DNA of 64,000 nt from CAZENU01 sp965117035 (GCA_965117035.1 OZ220748.1:3348001-3412000); one strand, 5' to 3'. Shown: positions 1 through 8,545, counted from the first letter of the stretch. Made by a program: numbers and translations. Notes: a model not told the origin generated them from the letters alone.

Positions 1-1
1 G

Positions 2-226
2 TCGGCGGTCGGCAGCGTGCGGATCGAGCTGCTGGACGAGGCAGGCGCCCCGATCGAGGGGTTCACCCTGAACGACTCGGAAGAGCTGTACGGCGACGAC
101 GTCGACCGCATCGTCACGTGGGCCGGCGTGAGCGACGTGGGAGCGCTGGCGGGGCAGCCGGTGCGTCTCAGGCTCGTGATGCGGGGCTCGGAGGTCTACT
201 CGCTACGCTTCTTCGACGGCCCCTGA
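2..226 (+). CDS. C-terminal end of an unrecognised protein (partial)
   Basis: The reading frame is open from the first bases of the window to a TGA at 224-226, so only about 74 C-terminal residues are present and the start lies upstream. The segment reads like a small beta-sandwich tail, with the motifs ELLDEAG, LYGDD and LRFVM-like 'LRLVMRGSEVYSLRF'. I recall similar tails at the ends of secreted sialidase-like or glycosidase-like proteins, but the catalytic part is outside the window and the family cannot be stated. It converges on the minus-strand JAMM gene and overlaps its 3' end by 24 bases. Confidence 0.6.
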   Translation, partial: SAVGSVRIELLDEAGAPIEGFTLNDSEELYGDDVDRIVTWAGVSDVGALAGQPVRLRLVMRGSEVYSLRFFDGP

Positions 227-907
227 CCGGGGCCGCAGTGCCGAACGGGACTCGGCGGCGGCGGACTCGCGACTCCTATAGGTGCTTCTGCCCAGTTCGT
301 CTATGCTCCAGACGCAGACATCCGGGGCATCTCTCTTCTCCAACGACACCAGCACGTAGTACTCGTCGTGATAGCCGCTCTGCTGTGCCATCCTCTCGTC
401 GGTCCTCGAAGGCTTGGCCCGCGAATTGGTATGGGAGTGGTAGAACGCGATAACCTCCCAGCCATTCCGGTCGCTGTCCAGTACGGCGGCCAGGTGCTCC
501 TGCGAGTCCATCACGTAGCGGTAGGGGCTCTTGGCGACGTTTGTGATGGGGTAACGGCGTTTGACCAGACCGTCTTTGCCGGACAGAATGCCGCAGCACT
601 CGTTGGGATACTCCTCCCGCGAGTGCCCTATCATCTCGTTGACGAACTGCGTGTCGACACGCATCGGATGGATCAGGCGAATCGTGGTCAACTCGCTGCC
701 GGGGGGCACCTCGACGTCCTCGCGGGCGCTGGGCACGGCAAGGAGCCTTCCGTCTCGATCCGCTTCAATCCCGTAGTCTCGCAGGACCTCACGCGCAGCG
801 ATCTGTGCTTCGTCGATGGTGCGGCCCATTGCGCCAATCCCGTCTATGTCGGGAAACCAGACGCCGTAGTCGTCACCTCCGCCCTCGATGATCGCCGGGT
901 ACCTCAT
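203..907 (-). CDS. HicB-like domain fused to a JAMM/MPN (M67, Mec-type) metallopeptidase
   Basis: Residues about 1-60 look like a HicB antitoxin partial RNase H fold (starts MRYPAII, then YGVWFPDIDG and AREVL). Residues about 75-210 are a JAMM isopeptidase with the complete zinc motif: Glu103 in NECCGIL and HSH-x7-S-x2-D (His157, His159, Ser167, Asp170). Within the JAMM class the spacing and HSHT..PSRTD sequence resemble Mec, the peptidase that releases cysteine from the CysO carrier protein. I chose ATG at 907 because HicB proteins begin this way and it lies two bases after the hicA-like stop; ATG at 922 would add five residues and overlap hicA. It is translationally coupled to the HicA-like gene upstream. 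The role is unknown: it could be an antitoxin with protease activity or a ubiquitin-like-protein peptidase. Confidence 0.85.
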   Translation of the reverse strand: MRYPAIIEGGGDDYGVWFPDIDGIGAMGRTIDEAQIAAREVLRDYGIEADRDGRLLAVPSAREDVEVPPGSELTTIRLIHPMRVDTQFVNEMIGHSREEYPNECCGILSGKDGLVKRRYPITNVAKSPYRYVMDSQEHLAAVLDSDRNGWEVIAFYHSHTNSRAKPSRTDERMAQQSGYHDEYYVLVSLEKRDAPDVCVWSIDELGRSTYRSRESAAAESRSALRPRSGAVEEA

Positions 908-909
908 CC

Positions 910-1098
910 TCAGACGTCCCATCCTGCTTTCCTCGCGATGCTCCGCGCCACGCCAAGCTTCGCCGTGCTATGGCGTGGTACCGCGATGATCCCGTCAATC
1001 CGCCGATGCCTGAAAATGTCCTGGCCCGCACCGCGACGATGCAGATACCAGCCGTCCCGCTCGAGTCGTTGGACAATTCGTCGTGTCTGTATCGCCAC
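910..1098 (-). CDS. HicA-like small protein lacking the catalytic histidine
   Basis: This 62-residue protein has the HicA mRNA-interferase layout: RIVQRLERDGWYLHRRG, then DIFRH, then VPRH and VARSIARKAGW at the C terminus. HicA homologs of this branch carry a catalytic His directly before DIY/DIF (RHG-x-x-HDIY); here that position is Gln (GAGQDIF), so the toxin may be inactive. The start is GTG at 1098; no strong Shine-Dalgarno sequence is visible. The stop is followed two bases later by the ATG of the HicB-JAMM gene, the normal hicA-hicB order. The fold assignment is by motif recognition only. Confidence 0.7.
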   Translation of the reverse strand: MAIQTRRIVQRLERDGWYLHRRGAGQDIFRHRRIDGIIAVPRHSTAKLGVARSIARKAGWDV

Positions 1099-1206
1099 CG
1101 TGTCAATATGGTGACACGCCCGCGTGTCATTGCCAAGTGTACTCAGGGCGTCGGCGTAGAGAATCTCGCGGCCGAGGTGATGCCCGTGCGCGTCGGACGC
1201 GTTGAG

Positions 1207-1932
1207 CTACTCGTCGCGGTGCAGGGAGCCGTCGGCCAACGCGCCGGCCGCGTCGACGACCATGCGCACGGCGTAGTCGACGCCGACGTCGCTGGTGTTC
1301 ACGACGAGATGGTAGAGCTGAGGGTCGTCCGGATCGTCCACGCCGAGGAAGCGGGCGTAGTACGCGTTCCGGGCCTCGTCGCGGTTCCTGATCGTCTGCT
1401 CGGCGCCGTCGTGGTCGACGTGCTGCTGCTGCATGATCCTGCCTACGCGGTCCTCCCAGGTCGACGCGACGCCCACCCGCAGCACGCCGGGGTTGTCGGC
1501 CAGTATGAACGGGGCGCCGCGGCCGACGATGACGACGTTGCCCTCCGCGGCGACGTCCTCGATGACGTGCCTGAGGGCGGCGGCGTAGGCCTCGTCCTCG
1601 AGCTCGTGGCCCCTGGTGATGGTGCGCTGGGGCACGTCCTCGAACTCCTCGGTCAGGAGCGCGACCGCTCCAGTGCCGAAGAACGGGTCGGCGCCGCCGC
1701 TGGTCACGGCCGAGCGCTCGAGGATGCGCTCGACGAGCGCGGTGAAGCGCTCAGCGCGGGTCAGCGGGCGATGCTCGCGTTCGGCCAGCGCCTCGACCGT
1801 GGCCCCGACGTGGCGCGCCGCGTTTATCAGGATCAGCCGGTCGACGTAGTCGGCGTCGAGCCGTTCGGCGACCAGCGGGCCCAGCACGCGGGCGCCGCCG
1901 CCCGTGAGTCCGCTCATTGCAACTACGGTCAT
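1207..1932 (-). CDS. Cytidylate kinase-like family protein
   Basis: A 241-residue protein of the cytidylate-kinase-like family (Pfam Cytidylate_kin2 type). The N terminus MTVVAMSGLTGGGARVLG is a variant P-loop, followed by LAERL-type helix and a DYVDR segment typical of these proteins. Further matches are VVIVGRGAPFIL in the middle and the N-R-D-E-A-R..YY segment near residue 190. Standard family members carry GREIGSGG-like loops, so nucleotide specificity is uncertain. The start is ATG at 1932, a few bases after the apt stop codon, so it is probably the last gene of the DegT-apt operon. Whether it phosphorylates CMP or another substrate is not shown by the sequence. Confidence 0.8.
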   Translation of the reverse strand: MTVVAMSGLTGGGARVLGPLVAERLDADYVDRLILINAARHVGATVEALAEREHRPLTRAERFTALVERILERSAVTSGGADPFFGTGAVALLTEEFEDVPQRTITRGHELEDEAYAAALRHVIEDVAAEGNVVIVGRGAPFILADNPGVLRVGVASTWEDRVGRIMQQQHVDHDGAEQTIRNRDEARNAYYARFLGVDDPDDPQLYHLVVNTSDVGVDYAVRMVVDAAGALADGSLHRDE

Positions 1933-1936
1933 GCGC

Positions 1937-2455
1937 TCACTCCTGGTAGGTGATGATCGACTGGACTTCGCAGCCGTCGAGGGCGTTCCTGCCGCCAAGG
2001 TCCGCCAGCTCCACCAGCACGACCGCTCCCGCGACGACCCCGCCGGCGGCCCCGATCAGCTTCGCCGCCGCGGCGAGCGTGCCGCCCGTGGCCAGCACGT
2101 CGTCCACTATCAGCACCCTTTCGCCTTCGCGTACGCCATCGTGGTGTATCTCGACTGCCGCCTCGCCGTACTCCAGGGAGTATGTCACGCTGACGGTCTC
2201 GGCGGGCAGCTTTCCCGCCTTCCGCACGGGGACCAGGGGCTTGCGCAGCCTGAGCGCGAGCGGCGCGGCGAACAGGAAGCCGCGGGCGTCGATCCCGCAC
2301 ACCGCGTCGAACGGCCGGCCGGCGCAGGCGTCGGCGAGGCGGCCGATGGCGTGGTCGAACGCCTCCGGGCTCTGCAGCAGCGGCGTGATGTCGCGGAACA
2401 GTATACCCGGCTCCGGGAAGTCCGGAACGTCCCGTATGTAGTCCCTGAGGTCCAT
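1937..2455 (-). CDS. apt: Adenine phosphoribosyltransferase
   Basis: 172 residues, the usual Apt length. It converts adenine plus PRPP to AMP in purine salvage, in the cytoplasm. The sequence starts MDLRDYIRDVPDFPEPGI and has FRDITPLL, the GIDARGF loop and the PRPP-binding motif VLIVDDVLATGGT (about residues 115-127), all hallmarks of Apt. It sits 7 bp after the stop of the first DegT aminotransferase and immediately before the cytidylate-kinase-like gene, so the three are likely cotranscribed. Confidence 0.95.
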   Translation of the reverse strand: MDLRDYIRDVPDFPEPGILFRDITPLLQSPEAFDHAIGRLADACAGRPFDAVCGIDARGFLFAAPLALRLRKPLVPVRKAGKLPAETVSVTYSLEYGEAAVEIHHDGVREGERVLIVDDVLATGGTLAAAAKLIGAAGGVVAGAVVLVELADLGGRNALDGCEVQSIITYQE

Positions 2456-2462
2456 GCCGGTC

Positions 2463-3764
2463 CTAGCTTCTGCCGTTGAAGTACCTGGCCACCTTCTGTA
2501 TGGCGGTCCCGATGTCTCGGGCGTCCTCCTCGGTGTCGGTGCTCCTGGCGCCTATTCCGCCGGTGGTGGCGATGAGCCGCTCGATGACGGGCAGGTGCAT
2601 CGACGCGTAGTCGATCCGCCGGTTGCCCTGCTCGTCGACGAACGGGTACTGGGACTGTCCGTAGGTGCGGCCCTGGGCGAAGATGGGGTACCTGTAGAGC
2701 GGGAGACCGCCGAGTATGGGCCCGCCGCCTCCAGGTATCCCCTCCGCCGCCAGCGCCTCCGCGAACTCCGTGTACGACGCCCCCATCTCCTCTTCCACGA
2801 TCCGGTAGCCGTAGACGTAGTAGGAGGTCTTGTCGCCGGGGCTCTGCGCCGGCCGCACGTAGCCGGGGAGCCCGGCCGTCATCTCGTCTACGATCTCCCA
2901 CGTGCGCCCGCGGGCCTCCATCGTCTTCTCGATGCGGCCGAGATGGGCCAGGCCGACGGCGGCCATCAGCGGGCTCATCCTGTGGAAGTCGCCGAGGAAC
3001 GAGTACCCGGTCTTGGAGCCGGGGTTGTCGGACGTCGGCCTGAGCGAGTTGCGGAGCCCCTCGTCGTACTCGGAGCCCTTATGGGCGAAGCCCTTCGCCC
3101 TGCGGGCGTGCTCCTCGTTGTTCGAGATGAACATCCCGCCGCCGCCGGCAGTGACCAGCTTGCCGCCCAGCGAGTAGCAGCCCATGTCGCCGATCGTGCC
3201 GACGAGACGGCCCTTGTACTCGGCGAAGTGGGCGTGCGAGCAGTCCTCGATCACCGGGATGTTGTGGCGCCGCCCGACGTCCATCATGGCGTCCATGTCG
3301 CAGGGGCTGCCGAACAGGTGCACGGCGATGATGGCGCGGGTGCGGTCGGTGATCCGCCGCTCCACGTCCGCCGGGTCGGTGTTGAGTCTGTCCGGGTCCC
3401 AGTCCGCGAAGACCGGTATCGCGTTCTGCAGGATGATGCCGAGCACGGTGCCGATGTCGGTGACCGGCGTGGTGATGATCTCGTCGCCCGGCTCCGGGTT
3501 GACCGCGCCGACCGCGGCGTGGATCGCCCCGGTGCCGGAGTCCGTCGCGCACGCGTACCTTACGTCGTGCAGGCGGGCGAAGGCGTCCTCGAACTGCTCT
3601 ATCTTGTTGGCCGCGCCCCAGCCGCCGTCGACGGCCTTGTCGATGACCTCGAGCACCTGGCGCCGGTCCTCGTCGTCGAAGAACCAGCGCGGGCCGAAGG
3701 GCTTCGCGCGCACGGGCGTGCCGCCGTGTATCGCCAGCTCCTCCGCCACTTTGCCTGTAGCCAT
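2463..3764 (-). CDS. DegT/DnrJ/EryC1/StrS aminotransferase, paralog 1
   Basis: 433 residues, PLP-dependent fold type I aminotransferase of the sugar/cyclitol aminotransferase family. Seen motifs: N-terminal LAIHGGTPV, phosphate-binding SGTGA at 76-80, Asp174 in VIEDCSHAHF for the pyridine nitrogen, and the Schiff-base Lys202 in CYSLGGKLVTAGGGG. A C-terminal block RTYGQSQYPFVDEQGNRRID is shared by all four paralogs here. ATG at 3764 follows a clear GGGGGAGG ribosome site. Family members transaminate keto-sugars or inosose; the substrate here is unknown. It is closest in pattern to paralog 4 around the C-terminal block. Confidence 0.92.
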   Translation of the reverse strand: MATGKVAEELAIHGGTPVRAKPFGPRWFFDDEDRRQVLEVIDKAVDGGWGAANKIEQFEDAFARLHDVRYACATDSGTGAIHAAVGAVNPEPGDEIITTPVTDIGTVLGIILQNAIPVFADWDPDRLNTDPADVERRITDRTRAIIAVHLFGSPCDMDAMMDVGRRHNIPVIEDCSHAHFAEYKGRLVGTIGDMGCYSLGGKLVTAGGGGMFISNNEEHARRAKGFAHKGSEYDEGLRNSLRPTSDNPGSKTGYSFLGDFHRMSPLMAAVGLAHLGRIEKTMEARGRTWEIVDEMTAGLPGYVRPAQSPGDKTSYYVYGYRIVEEEMGASYTEFAEALAAEGIPGGGGPILGGLPLYRYPIFAQGRTYGQSQYPFVDEQGNRRIDYASMHLPVIERLIATTGGIGARSTDTEEDARDIGTAIQKVARYFNGRS

Positions 3765-3909
3765 GTTTTCCTCCCCCTGTACTCAGAACCGGGGCCCGCA
3801 TACTGCCCGCGTCCCTCGATACGCGCCGACGGGGCGTCGGCGCTACCCGGTGAACGGTTCGAGGTCTGGGCGCTGACCGCCCGCGGGGACGCTGTCCCGC
3901 GCCCCGGCG

Positions 3910-5208
3910 CTACTTGCGGCTTGCGTAGTGGAGGGCCACCTTGCGGATGGCGTTGCCGATGTCGACGGCGTACTCGTCCGTGTGCCTGCTGTTCGAGATG
4001 AAGGAGACGATCTTCGGCAGCTCGCGCTCGGCGACCGGTAGCGTCATGGAGCTGTAGTCTATCCTGCGGTTGCCCGCCTCGTCGACGAAGGGATAGTGGG
4101 AGTCGCCGTAGGTGCGCTCCTCGGCGAAGACCGGGAACTTGTACAGCGGCCGGCCCGCCAGCGCTCCCTGGCCTGCCTGGACTCCCTCGGCGTTGAGCGC
4201 CTCGCAGAACTCGGCCGGCGAGACCCCCAGCACGTCCTCCTCCACCTTGAAGACGTACGTGTATTGCGAGACGCGGTCGCCCTCACGGACCCTGGGGCGG
4301 GTCACCCCCGGGAGCTCGTGGATCATGTCGTCGACGATCTCGGCGACGCGTCCCCGCCGTTCCATCGTCTCGTCGAGACGGCCGAGCTGCGACAGCCCGA
4401 CGGCGGCCTGCAGCGGGCTCATGCGGTGGAAGTCGCCCACGAAGGCGAACCCCCGGGGCGAGCCTGTCCGCGTCGAGGTCGGCCTGAGCGAGTTTCTCAG
4501 CCCGGCGTCGAACTCGGAGCCCTTGTTGGCGAAGCCCTTGGCGATGCGGGCGTACTTTTCGTTGTCGGAGATGAACATGCCGCCGCCCGCTGCGGTGATC
4601 AGCTTGCCGCCCAGCGAGTAGCAGCCCATGTCGCCGATCGTGCCGACGAGCCTGCCCTTGTACTCGGCGAAGTGCGCCTGCGCGCAGTCCTCGATCACGA
4701 CCAGGTCATGCCGGCGCGCAATGTCCATGATCGCGTCCATGTCGCACGGGTTGCCCGCCCAGTGCACCGCGATGATCGCCTTCGTCCGCTCGGTGATCCG
4801 GTGTTCTATGTCGTTCGGGTCCATGTTGAACGTGTCGGAGTCCCAGTCGCAGAAGACGGGAACGCCGTTCTGCAGCATGATCCCCTGCACGGTGCCGATG
4901 TCGGTGATCGGCGTCGTGATGACCTCGTCGCCGGGTTCGAGCCGGACGGCCGCGACGGCGGCGTGGAGCGCGCCCGAGCCTGAGTCCGTCGAGCATGCGT
5001 AGCGGACGCCGTGCAGCCGGGCGAACTCGTCCTCGAAGGCCTCGACCATCCCGGAGGTGTGCCAGTTGCCGGTGGCGCACTTCTCGATCACCTCGCGCAG
5101 GCGGTCCCGCTCCTCCTGGCCGAAGAGCCAACGGGCGCCGAACGTCTTCGTGGTGACCGGCTCGCCGCCGTCTATCGCCAGCCTGTCGTCGACCTGACTC
5201 GTTGCCAT
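3910..5208 (-). CDS. DegT/DnrJ/EryC1/StrS aminotransferase, paralog 2
   Basis: 432 residues with the same architecture as paralog 1: LAIDGGEPV at the N terminus, SGSGA at 76-80, VIEDCAQAHF with the PLP Asp, and Schiff-base Lys202 in CYSLGGKLITAAGGG. It differs from the other copies where they read VHLFG, having VHWAG, and it lacks the SDNPGS-type segment (STRTGS instead), so its active-site surroundings have diverged. ATG at 5208 follows AGGGGTAG. The 145-bp gap to paralog 1 contains a dispersed repeat element (3808-3865). Substrate unknown. Confidence 0.92.
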   Translation of the reverse strand: MATSQVDDRLAIDGGEPVTTKTFGARWLFGQEERDRLREVIEKCATGNWHTSGMVEAFEDEFARLHGVRYACSTDSGSGALHAAVAAVRLEPGDEVITTPITDIGTVQGIMLQNGVPVFCDWDSDTFNMDPNDIEHRITERTKAIIAVHWAGNPCDMDAIMDIARRHDLVVIEDCAQAHFAEYKGRLVGTIGDMGCYSLGGKLITAAGGGMFISDNEKYARIAKGFANKGSEFDAGLRNSLRPTSTRTGSPRGFAFVGDFHRMSPLQAAVGLSQLGRLDETMERRGRVAEIVDDMIHELPGVTRPRVREGDRVSQYTYVFKVEEDVLGVSPAEFCEALNAEGVQAGQGALAGRPLYKFPVFAEERTYGDSHYPFVDEAGNRRIDYSSMTLPVAERELPKIVSFISNSRHTDEYAVDIGNAIRKVALHYASRK

Positions 5209-5271
5209 GTGTGTGCTACCCCTCTGCGTCGTCCGTAACGATCGCCTGTGGCCCCGCCCGGGAGACGCTCT

Positions 5272-6564
5272 TCACCGCTTGCCCAGGTAGTGCAGCGCCA
5301 CCTTCCTGATCGCGCCCGCGATGTCCCGGGCCTCGTCTTCCGTATAGCCCCTGAAGATTATCCCGTTCGTCTTCGGCAGCTCGCGCTCCACGACGGGCAG
5401 ATTCAGCGCGTTGTAATCGATCCTGCGGTTGCCTTCTTCGTCGACGAAGGGGTATCGGGAGTTGCCGTACGTGCGCTCCTCGGCAAACACCGGGTAGCGG
5501 TACAGGGGCATGCCGCGTATGTACGGCCCGATGACGTCGGTGATGCCCTCGGCCCTGACCGCCTCCGCGAACCTCTCAGCCGACACGCCCAGCACATCCT
5601 CGTCGACCTGGTACCCGTAGACGTAGTAGGTGTGTACGTCGCCGTCGCGGACCTTCTGCAGCGTGATGCCGGGCACCTCCCAGAGCATGTCGTCCAGCAT
5701 CCTGGCCGCGGCCGTGCGCCGCTCAGTGTAGCCGTCCAGCCGCTCAAGCTGGGCCCTGCCGACCGCGGCCATCAGCGGGCTCATGCGGTGGTAGTCGCCC
5801 AGGAACGAGTACCCGGTGGAGGAGCCTCGGTTGTCGGACGTGGGGCGCAGCGAGTTGCGCAGCCCCTCGTCGAACTCGGACCCCTTGTAGACGAAGCCGA
5901 GGGCCCTGCGGGCCAGCTTCTCGTCGTCGGTGATGATCATGCCGCCGCCGCCCGCGGTCAGCGTCTTGCCGCCTATCGACAGGCAGCCGATGTGGCCGAT
6001 GGTGCCCACCAGCCTGCCCTGGTACTCGGCGAGGTGCGCCTGCGACAGGTCCTCGATGACGACCAGGTCGTGCCTGCGGGCGATGTCCATGATGGCGTCC
6101 ATGTCGCACGGGTTGCCGAACAGGTGGACGACGATGATGGCGCGGGTCCGGTCGGTGATGCGCCGCTCCAGGTCGGCCGGGTCGGTGTTCCAGGTATCCG
6201 GGTCCCAGTCGGCGAACACCGGCACCGCGTTCTGGAGCATGATCCCGAGCACCGTTCCGATGTCGGTCGTCGGCGAGGTGATGATCTCGTCGCCGGGCTC
6301 CGGGTTGACGGCCCCGACGGCCGCGTGGATCGCCCCCGTGCCGGAGTCGGTCGCTATCGCGTACCGGACGCCGTGGCGCTTCGCGAACGCGTCCTCGAAT
6401 TCACGGACGTGGTTGACGGTGCCCCAGCTACCGCCGGGCTCGCTCGCCCGGTCGATCGTCTCGCGGAGGTAGCGCTTCTCCGGCTCGCCGAAGTCCCACC
6501 GCGGGCCCAGCGGCTCCTTCCGCAGCGGCTCCCCGCCGTCTATCGCCAGTTTCTCGTCAGTCAA
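5272..6564 (-). CDS. DegT/DnrJ/EryC1/StrS aminotransferase, paralog 3
   Basis: 430 residues from a TTG start at 6564. I chose this over GTG 6582 because AGGAGA lies just upstream of the TTG and because the resulting N terminus (TDEKLAIDGGEP) aligns exactly with paralog 4 (TTEKLAIHGGEP). Motifs retained: SGTGA at 74-78, IEDLSQAHL with the PLP Asp, and Lys200 in CLSIGGKTLTAGGGG. The HIGC segment replaces the DMGC of the other copies. It ends in TGA/TAG-proximal sequence 63 bp before paralog 2, consistent with one transcript. Substrate unknown. Confidence 0.92.
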   Translation of the reverse strand: MTDEKLAIDGGEPLRKEPLGPRWDFGEPEKRYLRETIDRASEPGGSWGTVNHVREFEDAFAKRHGVRYAIATDSGTGAIHAAVGAVNPEPGDEIITSPTTDIGTVLGIMLQNAVPVFADWDPDTWNTDPADLERRITDRTRAIIVVHLFGNPCDMDAIMDIARRHDLVVIEDLSQAHLAEYQGRLVGTIGHIGCLSIGGKTLTAGGGGMIITDDEKLARRALGFVYKGSEFDEGLRNSLRPTSDNRGSSTGYSFLGDYHRMSPLMAAVGRAQLERLDGYTERRTAAARMLDDMLWEVPGITLQKVRDGDVHTYYVYGYQVDEDVLGVSAERFAEAVRAEGITDVIGPYIRGMPLYRYPVFAEERTYGNSRYPFVDEEGNRRIDYNALNLPVVERELPKTNGIIFRGYTEDEARDIAGAIRKVALHYLGKR

Positions 6565-6603
6565 CGAATTCTCCTGACACACGTGCTCCAGTCAACCGGC
6601 GCC

Positions 6604-7893
6604 CTACCGCAGAGACGAAAAATGCATCGCGACCTTGCGGATCGCGGTGGCGATGTCCGTGGCGTCCTCCTCGGTGTAGGAGCTGTTGCCGCCGACCGTG
6701 AGCGTCCTGGGCAGCTCCTCCTCCAGCACCGGCAGGTGCAGCGCGTTGTAGTCGACGCGGCGGTTGCCCTGCTCGTCGACGAAGGGGTACTGGGACTGCC
6801 CGTAGGTGCGGCCCTCGGCGAAGATGGGGTACCTGTACAGGCCCATGCCGCGGATGTAGGGCCCGCCGACCGGCACGCCCTCCGCCTGGCAGGCCTCGGT
6901 GAACTGGTCGAGCGGCGCTCCGACCTCGTCCTCGTCGTACAGGAAGCCGTGGACGTAGAAGCCGCTCCGGTCGTCGGAGCTGGCGGGCCTCTGCGGCGTG
7001 ATGCCGGGCACCTCCCAGAGCATGTCCTCCATGATGGCGCCCGCGGCCCTGCGCTGGGCGACGTAGCCGTCGATGCGGCCGAGCTGCGCGATGCCGACCG
7101 CGGCCATCAGGTTGCTCATCGGGTGGTAGTCGCCCAGGAAGGAGTAGCCGGTCGACGATCCGGGGTTGTCGGAAGTCGGCCTGAGCGAGTTGCGGAGCCC
7201 CTCGTCGTACTCGGAGCCCTTGTAGGCGAAGCCCTTCGCCCTGCGGGCGTACTCCTCGCTGTTGGTGATGAGGATGCCGCCGCCCGCGGCCGTGAGCGGC
7301 TTGCCCCCGAGGGAGAAGCAGCCCATGTCGCCCATGGTGCCGACGAGCTTGCCCTTGTACTCGGCGAGATGCGCCTGGGAGCAGTCCTCGATGATGGGCA
7401 GGTTGTGGCGGCGCCCCACGTCCAGGATCGCGTCCATGTCGACCGGGTAGCCGAACAGGTGGACCACCATGATCGCCTTCGTGCGCTCGGTGATGCGGCT
7501 CTCGATGTCGGCGGCGTCCTGGTTCAGGTACGCGCCGGGCCGCCAGTCGGAGAAGACGGGTATGGCGTTCTGCAGCACGATGCCCAGCACCGAGCCGATG
7601 TCGGTCGCCGGGGCGGTGATGATCTCGTCGCCGGGCTCCGGGTTCACCGCGGCCACCGCGGCGTGCAGGGAGCCTGTGCCCGAGTCGGTAGCGACAGCGT
7701 AGGCGACGCCGTGCCGCCGGGCGAAGCCGTCCTCGAACTCCTGGGTCTTGTACCTGGACGTCCACCTCGTGTCGGCGTTGTCCATCACCTCCATGAGCTG
7801 CTCCCGCTCGGGATCGCCGAAGGAGTGCCGGTTGCCGAAGGGCCTGGTGCGGACCGGTTCGCCGCCGTGTATCGCCAGCTTTTCCGTGGTCAT
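6604..7893 (-). CDS. DegT/DnrJ/EryC1/StrS aminotransferase, paralog 4 (first in operon)
   Basis: 429 residues, promoter-proximal member of the tandem set. It has LAIHGGEPV, SGTGS at 71-75, IIEDCSQAHL with the PLP Asp, and Schiff-base Lys198 in CFSLGGKPLTAAGGG. ATG at 7893 is preceded by CCAGGAGACGAC, a good ribosome site. Distinct from the others in the 110-130 region (SDWRPGAYLNQD) and in VDMDAILD where the others have CDMDA. Only 39 bp separate its stop from the chosen start of paralog 3. Substrate unknown; all four copies keep every catalytic residue I can identify, so none looks like a dead copy. Confidence 0.92.
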   Translation of the reverse strand: MTTEKLAIHGGEPVRTRPFGNRHSFGDPEREQLMEVMDNADTRWTSRYKTQEFEDGFARRHGVAYAVATDSGTGSLHAAVAAVNPEPGDEIITAPATDIGSVLGIVLQNAIPVFSDWRPGAYLNQDAADIESRITERTKAIMVVHLFGYPVDMDAILDVGRRHNLPIIEDCSQAHLAEYKGKLVGTMGDMGCFSLGGKPLTAAGGGILITNSEEYARRAKGFAYKGSEYDEGLRNSLRPTSDNPGSSTGYSFLGDYHPMSNLMAAVGIAQLGRIDGYVAQRRAAGAIMEDMLWEVPGITPQRPASSDDRSGFYVHGFLYDEDEVGAPLDQFTEACQAEGVPVGGPYIRGMGLYRYPIFAEGRTYGQSQYPFVDEQGNRRVDYNALHLPVLEEELPRTLTVGGNSSYTEEDATDIATAIRKVAMHFSSLR

Positions 7894-8071
7894 GTCGTCT
7901 CCTGGATGTGGTGCTCTTTCAGGTGGGCGTCACAATACGCCCGTGGCCCCCAAAACGCAATAGCCGCGGGGCGGGCGCCGCACCGGCTTCCATTGGCGGC
8001 TCGGGGCCGGCCTGACGTGCCGCCGCTGCCCGGGGTCTCTCGACTATTCGCAAATGGCCCTCGGCGGGTCC

Positions 8072-8101
8072 TTGCCCCGGACAGCACATCCGTGCTACTC
8101 T
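8072..8101 (+). promoter_or_regulatory. Promoter of the small membrane protein cluster
   Basis: TTGCCC at 8072-8077 and TACTCT at 8096-8101 are separated by 18 bases, with TGC directly before the -10 (extended -10). It lies 59 bases before the ATG at 8160. Sequence reading only. Confidence 0.45.
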
Positions 8102-8159
8102 GTGTCCGTGACAATCACTCGTCAGCAGATCGGGGGATCGAATGAGGAGGGGTGGTGAC

Positions 8160-8525
8160 ATGACCAGACTTTACACAATCAAGCTGACGCGCCGCGTGTT
8201 GGGGTATTCCGCCCTCATGCTCGTGGTCTCGATGGGGACGTTCTTCATGGTGTTCTATTCCGTTGGGGCGACGTGGAAGACGTACGTATCGCCCGCGTAC
8301 GTCGTCCTGCCGCCGATGGCCGGCCTGATGCTGCTAGGTGGCTGGATGGGGTTGGGCGACAGACCGGGCGTCCGAGCGGGCGGCGGTATCCTGGCTGCGG
8401 CCGCGGCGCTGGCCGTCGTGGTGACTTTGTCGCTGTACGCCCTGGGGTATATCGACCAGGACTGCCACTATACCGGGCTGTTTCGAGCAATCCATTGTCA
8501 CGGGGCAGATCTGCCGACTCAGTAG
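8160..8525 (+). CDS. Small polytopic membrane protein, paralog a
   Basis: 121 residues from ATG 8160; the in-frame ATG at 8142 overlaps the ribosome site AGGAGGGG and is rejected. The N terminus TRLYTIKLTRRVLGY is shared with the proteins at 8963 and 9240. Three hydrophobic segments follow (roughly 14-34, 47-62 and 75-97), then a short Cys/His-containing tail (DCHYTG...IHCHG). I do not recognise a family. It heads a run of four small membrane proteins that ends at the trypsin-PKD-repeat gene, and shares with the 8963 gene an identical 29-base start region. Confidence 0.6.
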   Translation: MTRLYTIKLTRRVLGYSALMLVVSMGTFFMVFYSVGATWKTYVSPAYVVLPPMAGLMLLGGWMGLGDRPGVRAGGGILAAAAALAVVVTLSLYALGYIDQDCHYTGLFRAIHCHGADLPTQ

Positions 8526-8545
8526 TAGCCGTCGAGGGGTACGGA

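Noticed and set aside
5248..8145. A 965-codon open frame on the plus strand opposite the DegT genes
   Set aside because: It is a GC-rich antisense shadow: four aminotransferase genes with full motifs lie on the minus strand, and the antisense translation is low-complexity and repeats in step with the paralogs.
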